Assembly (NCBI GenBank): GCA_022578605.1 | Contig: MU394058.1 | Location: 1-64,000 of the forward strand | Length of the DNA stretch: 64,000 nucleotides | Origin: Camillea tinctor | Lineage: Eukaryota > Ascomycota > Sordariomycetes > Xylariales > Xylariaceae | Reading direction: 5' to 3' | In this document: in pieces, positions 57,163-64,000 of the stretch | Layout: each line of letters starts with the position of its first letter | How positions within the stretch are numbered: the first letter of the stretch is position 1 | Notes under the pieces: model-generated | Seen by the model: only the letters and a program-made list of their open reading frames with translations | Told to the model about the DNA's origin: nothing | The model's database searches: none | Program-made: the position numbers and the translations under genes

Positions 57163-60100
57163 TAGGCACTTGCAACAACTTACTTTTTGGGGCTATTGTG
57201 ATTTATGTTCTCTTGGTTAGCTGCTTGTTCAGGATCTGCCATGAAAGGCACAGCACTGATATAAAAAATAGCCACTGCTGCTGCATTGTGCTAAAAATGT
57301 ACCGTCGGCTCTCACTGGATGTGATATGCTAGAAGCAGAGCATTCTATAGATCTCTCGAGCAGATTGACTCGAAGTTTTCGCAAGGCTGAGTTAGGATTC
57401 TACTTAGGATAGGTAGGCGGATAAGATAGCATCTTATACAAGCCAAGCCTTGCATTGGTCAGCGGTTCCCCTGCTATACTGTGTTTCCTGTTCAATTAAT
57501 AACTGGTTAGGTATTTTTCATATAATCAATAAACCTTTATTTGAAAGTGTTTATCAAAAACACACTATTGTGGACAGAATATCACCGGGCGTATCTGACA
57601 TAGTTGACCTACGTATAAGTTCTACCTATATAAAATGTTACTGCTTTGAGATATAAAGGCGGTCTGTGATTGGTCACGCACACTCCCCACACAGTATTCT
57701 AGAACAGTCCACTGCTACTTGTGCCAAGAATATATTTCTGATAATGCACTGTCAAGGCACGATCCGCACCGCTTGACGCTTGACGGGATACCGTTGCTAT
57801 CTAGGGTATGTTGTGCTAGAACCGTATCCCGGATTCCCTATTTATAACCTTGGCACTTAATAACGTGTAACTTGGTAGAATGATGTACACTATTCTTCGT
57901 ATTTCTACGCTAAAGACGGAGCCGAGAGAGTATATCAGGTAGTTATGGGATATCATCTAACCTATACTCATTTGTCAGACTCGCGTGGTCGTGCGGACTG
58001 CTTCGATCAGATCGGGTGTTCATCGTGCCAATCTCTTATTATTGGAACCTTCGACCCGGCTGGCCGGATGTCACGGCGATCATAAAAAGGCACTTTGTAC
58101 TGGTGACTTGACGAAACACCTGCTTGTGAAGATGAAAACCACACGCCATTCATAGAGCAGTAGTTCGGTGACTCTGCTCGCTACCAGGGAGCGCGATCTA
58201 GAACCTCCCTATAGACAACTTCCCTATTGGTTTCCGTTGTATGGGAAATATTGGAATTCAATCTTACCAGTAGATCGTAGGACATAACCTGTTGATATCA
58301 TGTTGTCACCAGTTATCTTATATGAAGGTTTCCAGAGCATTAGTCTAGATGGGAAATTAACGTGCATTGTCCTAACGGATAGCAAAGATACCTGAGGTAA
58401 TCTCGAGAGAGAGCGGGCAAGGGAGTGAATAAAGGCTTTACGGAACTTATACCCCGGTTCCAATATATTCAGAGTTAGCACCCAATATGTTAAGTAAGGT
58501 AGAGAGAGACATAAGCACAACACGTGCAACGTAATGTTCATTATAGAGAGAATATACATAGCCACAAAGGTAAACGAAGGGAACGGTTTTTTGTAGATAG
58601 TGTAGGAAGAAAATTGGAGACCAAAAGGTTGAAGAAGATCCAAGGCTGTGACCCACAAAACGAACCGACCCACTAAACCAATCACGGACTAGATGACGAG
58701 CATGGCTTCCACAAGGGTCAGCTCGGCGATAGCTGATTGGTGGACTAGACCCTAGCTCAATTAAACGCGGTCAAGCTCCGGCGCGACTTGGACGCGTCGA
58801 GGTCGCGTCGGTACCTGGGTACCTGAACGTCATCCCACCTTTCTCACCTTTATACCTTTCTACTCTTTTCCTCTTTTTACCTGTGAGGTACACACCTCCG
58901 TACCTTACCTCCTGAAGGGGTTACTTCCGTCGACCTACATCCCATCAACCGGGTGAGATGAAAGACCACAAAAAGGGCCGACGAACCGGGAAATTTCTCA
59001 TATAGTTATGTAGTCGTCTGCAGACCTCATGTAGGAATGGGTAGATCAACGTGACCTTGGGTGGCAGCACATGAGGGGTTTTCCCCCCATGGTGTTCGTG
59101 AGCTTGACTGCAACGGTTTGCTGGGTATGTGCCTATCTGATGACTTGCAGCCAAGTCCAAGACGTCTTTGCGCCTCGCAGCCGCTATGGGGTCGGAGGTG
59201 CAGGTCAATGGATGCTACCGTGGTTACCTGGGCAGTCAGTGGGTTGATCACTCGAGTCGGGAAGAGGCGTAACGCCCGACTTAACGCGCGTTTTGTGTGG
59301 GGATGAGTCATGTAAGCTGAGAAAAGTAGCACATCGAAGTTATTAGTGTAGACAGTTAAATGGAGATATCCGATCTGCGACTTATGCTAGAGAAGTTGGG
59401 TGAGTGCGACAATTGGAGTTCACTTGTCAGAAACTTCACTTCCCCATACCACCTTGCATATATTATCGACAAGCAAGGGCAGAAGAGAGGGGTTTGACAA
59501 AAAGAGATACGATATGATGGATATGTCTGTGTCTATGTCTGTGTCTGTGTGTGGGTATGGGTGTGGGCGGGTGTGTCAGTAGGTACGGAGTGTGAGTGGG
59601 CTCGGACGCCTACCTGCTGCAACTTGGCACAATTGCTAGGACGCTTGAGTCAATTATGGAAAACTACATCATAGAGGGTCCAATCTTTATCAAAGGGATT
59701 TCTTTATGCGATAGATGAGGATCAAGGCCAAACCTAGGCAGGCCAGAATCGAGAAGCCAGTCAAGATCTTGATCCAAATCCATCCTTTCCCCCCAGCGCG
59801 ACAGGACAGGCTATAAGCTATGACGGAAGGCTTGTTTTGAAGTAAGCCACGATCTACCTATTACCTAGCCAATCTAACGATAGGTATGTCAGCCATCAGC
59901 CTACCTACACCAGATTCACAGCTGGAAGAGACTGCCGCTGCTTTTGCCGCTGCTGCAATTGTTAATAAATACCTATGCTATGCCATGCTATGCTATGATG
60001 CAGGTTACATATCGACGACAGTGAGCTCAGTATTAGTCACCCGAAATGGGAATTCTGCACAGATCCTTGATGCGCGTCTTCATCTATCTGGATGATCGAA

Positions 60101-61444
60101 CTCGGGGGAGGAGGACGGGTGTAAGTGGTGTCTTAGCATAAACGTGGACTGCGCATAAGTCCGACCGCACTCAAGGTTCATTCTTCAAGTGCGTGCAGAT
60201 AGATGTCGATTTTACCTAAATGGGAGGTTCCGAGACCCCGATAGGATAGACACCAGAATGATTTTCTTTCCCTTTGCTTGCGTGAAGGGCGGTTGTGGAG
60301 AGTGAGATAGTAAGGTCTTTAGGGAGGGAAGACTACTTAAAAGAGTAAAATAGGCATGAAGAAAGGGAATTGGAGTTGAAACCATCATCGCCAATAATTA
60401 ATTATACGACACCAGACTCAGATGAAGCTGTAGATATAGATGTAGATGTATATGTAGATAGTTCGGCAATTAAGTAGCGGATAGGATCGCGATTGTCGAT
60501 CAGGTAAAGTTAAGTTGTTATCGTCTTTCTCTTGAAGAGAGAGAGAGAGTGTGTGTGTGTGTGTCTAGTGTGCACCCACACCACCATCAGGTAAGATATA
60601 GTATACTAGGTTAGGTTAATGCAGTGAAGTAGGTAGTGATAGTTTTAACGCTTTACTGCTTAGAACGTGCGTGTGTGTGGTAGGTATACTTACCGGTATA
60701 CTTACCTCTTCCCTGCTCCCTTGACAACCCTCACAGCAGCTCTCGAAATGAAAGGTGGCGGTCTGAGCTCCTCCAACTATTGGCTGCTACACCTTTTCTA
60801 GACCGAAAACGATAAACTCTACTCCGTAAGTGGCACATGAGGTAGTACATGTACCCGGGCCACATACACATAACCCGATTATGAATGCGGTACGTACCTG
60901 GCCTCGAGAATCATGTGGCCCGTTCACCTACATACACTAGAGTCCGAAAGGGCCGGGGGGTGCTGACTTGAGCTGTGAGTTGTGTGAGTGGGCGCAAACA
61001 CAGGTTTTTATTAGGCGCACCCGCCCTGTCCTTGTCTTCTTTCCCGCACAAGGCTTCTTTTCTAGTTAAACCTTCCCAACTCTCACCAAACAACTGGAAC
61101 TCTACCTAAACCTCTACCTAAACTTCCGCCCACGCCAACGACAGTCATTTATTACCTACTGCGAACTCTATTCGCCCTTTTAAACTTTTATCGTCTGATC
61201 TTTCTTTTTAAAAGGTGCATCAACCTTGATTTCGATATCTATCAAGACGTTGCGCAAGTTCAACTCCCCCGTCGCATTTTTTTCTTATTAATCGCGGTCG
61301 CATTTATTGCTTCGAGTTTGCGACACCTCAATTCTCAACTCTCTCACCTCCAACAATAAACAACAAAACAAATATACGACTTACGCGGACTATTGCGCAA
61401 TTCAATCGCCCTACGCGCATCGCTTTATAAGTCATCTATCCACG
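57163..61444. other. 4.3-kb intergenic region with simple repeats
   Basis: Between two plus-strand genes. The longest frame, 58224-58685 (-, 153 codons), is partly hydrophobic but lacks any recognisable domain and is not supported as a gene. Simple repeats occur at 59521-59560, 60429-60461 and 60537-60564. The last 250 bases (about 61180-61444) are pyrimidine/AC-rich without any ATG, as expected for the 5' UTR of the SANT-like gene. Confidence 0.5.
60429..60564. repeat. GTAGAT-type and GA/GT simple repeats
   Basis: Tandem GTAGAT-like hexamers occupy 60429-60461. Farther right a GA run (60537-60549) passes directly into a GT run (60549-60564). All are non-coding. Confidence 0.8.
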
Positions 61445-62266
61445 ATGCTGATGCCGTCAGCTCTTTCGTGCGACTCGTCGCACTCGCCTGTCCCCAGGCT
61501 CCAATCGCGGGCGCTGTTTACCTCGCCCCCTTCCAGTCCTCCCACGAGCGCCCAGAGTGCTCTAGGAAACCTAGTCAACTCCTGTCGCGCACTCCAATCC
61601 ATGCTTTCGACACCTGCGACAAACCATTTCAGCGACAATGCCTCGCAGCGCGATCAACTACCTACGCCGCCGCTGAGCCATGCGCCTCTGCCACCCCGAA
61701 AGCTGCGCCTGCGCGACCGCAGACGTGACCCTGACGCCGAGCTGATTCCGCGCAAGAAGGTGATCAAGAGGTCTACGGCGCCCCCGCGTGGCATGAACAA
61801 GCGACGCAGAGCCGACGACGACGACATGGGCCGCGACGACGATATTGACAGCGACCTCGAGATTGGAAGCTCGAGCAAGGACCGGGAGTGCGAGTCGCGG
61901 GAGGCCATGTGCCGGCCAAGCACACCAAAGCGCGCTCGCATAGCTCCGGAGGTGATGCCCCTCGGACTTGAGCGCTCCGACTTCCACAACCTACATACCG
62001 ACGAGCCTGTAGAGAAGGAAGCGGAAGGCACCGAGGTGGAAGTCGAAGCGGACGGAGAGAATTGGAGCTTAGAAGACGACCGCATACTGGTCGAGCTTGT
62101 ACTGGAGAAGTTAAAGCTATCGAAGGAAGAATGGCAAGATTGCGCCCGAAGCCTCGGGAAAGATCGCAATAGCCTGGGGAGGAGATGGAAGAGCCTCGTC
62201 AACGGCGGGAATGTCGGCCTCAAGTCAAGAAGTCGGCGGAGTAAAATCCACAGCACCTGGAGATGA
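61445..62266 (+). CDS. SANT/Myb-like nuclear protein
   Basis: Single exon, 273 aa. The start is set at the first ATG after a long ATG-free leader; a second in-frame ATG lies two codons later. The N-terminus, Ser/Pro-rich with SPVPRLQSRALFTSPPSSPP and LGNLVNSCRALQSMLSTP, looks like a conserved ascomycete segment. Basic nuclear-localisation-like patches follow (PRKLRLRDRRR, RKKVIKRS, NKRRRAD), then acidic runs (DDDDMGRDDDIDSD). The C-terminus, about residues 207-251, reads WSLEDDRILVELVLEKLKLS then EEWQDCARSLGKDRNSLGRRWKSL. The three spaced Trp and the helical pattern match a single SANT/Myb repeat. A very basic tail (SRSRRSK) closes the protein. Likely a nuclear DNA- or chromatin-binding protein; its target is unknown. 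Confidence 0.78.
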   Translation: MLMPSALSCDSSHSPVPRLQSRALFTSPPSSPPTSAQSALGNLVNSCRALQSMLSTPATNHFSDNASQRDQLPTPPLSHAPLPPRKLRLRDRRRDPDAELIPRKKVIKRSTAPPRGMNKRRRADDDDMGRDDDIDSDLEIGSSSKDRECESREAMCRPSTPKRARIAPEVMPLGLERSDFHNLHTDEPVEKEAEGTEVEVEADGENWSLEDDRILVELVLEKLKLSKEEWQDCARSLGKDRNSLGRRWKSLVNGGNVGLKSRSRRSKIHSTWR

Positions 62267-64000
62267 AGCTCCAGAGCTGCTTACACATTCATTCTTTATA
62301 TTCTCTTCTCATATGTTTCCTGTATTACTCCATTCTTGGATCTCCTAGACTTGGGTGAATCCGATTATTATTGTTTTTTTTGTCAAATATATCTCTATAT
62401 AAAGAACGGCATAGGCGTTTCAGAGGCTAGGAAACGATATCCCCAGATCGCGCCAGATCGCACTTGGTAGTTTACTTTTTAGTTGGTCAATTTGATTGTA
62501 ACGTTAATTGCTATATACATACTAAAACCCTACATGGTTCGACTCGGTGCCGCTGTGCTGCGTGATCTCTGCCACTGCTACTGCGACTACGACTACCTAC
62601 TGCTCCTCTCCCTGCCGAGGGATCTACCGTTGTCTTGCCCATTTCTTCAACGGGTCCCGTCTGCACATCATCTAGGTACCAGGCACTGCACAGCCATGCA
62701 AGACCACGAACATTATGCATCCACATATGTATGTACGCACGTATGTATGCGATGTAGGTTGATATGCCGTGGGGTCCGCTCTCGCATGAGCCTCAGCTTT
62801 GGCGAAATCGCGCGATAAACCCGGCGCGGCGTCTACAGGATACTATGATATTACAAATTGGAAAGCGAATCGCGCGACCCATTTCACGTCACGTCTTGCT
62901 TTCGCGATGGGCGACCGAGTGGTCGCATCGCAAGCGCTGCTTCTCTGGGCTTCTATGTGCAATACACAATCGGGAATAACCCAGTACACAACAAGATGTG
63001 CCGCTTGGCTTTCCCGTCTCCAGCAACGGGGGGGTTGTCAACCACACTAAAAAGCAAGCGAACACGAACCTGCTGGACCCTTCTTCGTTGCACAGGTAGT
63101 ACTACTGTAGGTAGCGTAGACGAAGCGCACTGACGGTGCGGCACAAAAGTCTAGCCTACCCTCCCCCCCTTCTTAGAATGGGTAAGAAAGGAAAGAAGAA
63201 GAAAAAAACCGCAACGGGGGATTTCCCAACGCTTTGCGTTAGCCTGGAACTAAGGAAGAGGAAACTAGGTCGGATTACTACTACACTATCATAAGATATA
63301 TCACACTAGACGGCCGTTGTGATGTTCAGGGACCTTAAGCTTTTCCCCTCTCGCTCACTCTCTCTCTCTTCCCCCTTTCCCGAAGGAAGCAGGAATGGGG
63401 TGAGAAAGAAGAAGAGAGAGAGAGAGAGAGCGAAAGAGAAACCAGGGTTCTTCTCCACTGTCTCACTCACCCTCATTCTCCTCTTCTCTTTCAACTTGTT
63501 TACTAGGTAGTGTACATACCCAGTTTTCTTTTATATATTTTATGTATTTTATTTCTCTAAATTAACAAATAAAGCTAGTCCCGCTCCATGGCTCCGCTGT
63601 GGCGTCTAACCTAGCAAATATAGAGTTAGTGTGCTTATTGATGTACACTAGGTTACAAGTTTTCTCTCGGAAGACCCTCCGTTGCTATGCGGTTTCTTTT
63701 GTTTCCTTCCTCCTGTGTTGTGGTGTGTGCAAGTGGTGTATGTGTGTATTTTCTTACTTTTCTCCTTGCGCATGGAGTTAGATAGTCCGAATCCCCCTAC
63801 TGCGTCTTTGTCTTTCCCCTTCTTTCATGTGAGGAGATCTTACCTGACCTTCCTTACGTACACTATTGAACATGATCAATGACATGTTATTAGGGGAGAA
63901 GAAACAGAGTGTCAACGAAAAAAAAAAAAGTTCGAGACTTATTCGATTAATAAAAAGGGGACCCCAACTCGATCCAGTTGGGCTTCTGTCCATCCCCCAT
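62267..64000. other. Right-end spacer with purine/pyrimidine repeats
   Basis: Starts with the probable 3' UTR of the SANT-like gene. It contains a CT run near 63355-63369 and a GA run at about 63412-63430 that are complementary and could pair. No gene, RNA or element was recognised up to the window end; frames here are short and mostly repeat-derived. Confidence 0.5.

Noticed and set aside
58224..58685. 153-codon partly hydrophobic minus-strand frame
   Set aside because: No recognisable family, helix pattern irregular, and no splice partners; treated as chance.
1..64000. CRISPR arrays, operons, ribosome-binding sites, bacterial insertion sequences
   Set aside because: The window is fungal nuclear DNA with spliced genes; no array of spaced direct repeats and no transposase or terminal inverted repeats were seen.

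Overview
The window looks like a gene-sparse stretch of a filamentous ascomycete (Pezizomycotina) nuclear genome, probably a Sordariomycete. The support is short spliceosomal introns (about 45-220 nt, mostly GTAAGT/GTATGT donors, some with clear CTAAC-type branch points), a Zn2Cys6 regulator with the fungal YHR...C-x2-C signature, large fungal-type C2H2 and SANT-like proteins, a Cu-only GPI-anchored superoxide dismutase, a fungal DUF202 protein, and polyketide synthase debris. The tract is not bacterial and no mobile element with recognisable ends was seen. All gene models were read by eye from the sequence; splice joins were accepted only where reading phase and conserved residues both continue.

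Layout, left to right. 1-150: 8-bp-period A-rich microsatellite. 2176-5622 (-): 1148-aa C2H2 zinc-finger protein in one exon. 8568-9416 (+): three-exon DUF202 membrane protein. 11807-13201 (-): four-exon Zn2Cys6 regulator. 13202-22231: a 9-kb stretch without a gene I can support. 22232-23877 (-): three-exon aquaporin. 28977-30943 (-): four-exon class V aminotransferase-like protein resembling the N-terminal half of molybdenum cofactor sulfurase. 32155-32429 (-): probable remains of an unidentified gene. 35703-36569 (-): three-exon Cu-only superoxide dismutase with signal peptide and GPI tail. 40544-41544 (+): triose-phosphate/nucleotide-sugar transporter family gene interrupted by one in-frame TAG. 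42267-42886 (+): small two-helix membrane protein. 43985-44993 (+): YghA-like short-chain dehydrogenase. 45483-45563 (-): tRNA-Ser(CGA). 46505-48306 (-): unassigned Cys-motif protein with an RG stretch and a Thr/Pro-rich tract. 48307-53928: second long gene-poor stretch. 53929-54177 (-) and 54359-54883 (+): a polyketide synthase ketoreductase fragment and a truncated endonuclease/exonuclease/phosphatase gene, head to head and both broken. 56334-57162 (+): two-exon protein of unknown function. 61445-62266 (+): SANT/Myb-like nuclear protein.

The intact genes do not form an obvious pathway or cluster. They are single housekeeping, regulatory and membrane genes separated by 1-9 kb of spacer. Three broken genes carry in-frame TAG/TAA codons that could each arise from CAG or CAA by C-to-T change at CpA, the preferred target of repeat-induced point mutation (RIP); this is suggestive but not proven. 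I did not find a convincing new biological system. The most open items are the 577-aa Cys-motif protein, the 212-aa two-exon protein, the MOSC-less sulfurase-like enzyme, and the aquaporin with Glu at the usual selectivity-filter His.
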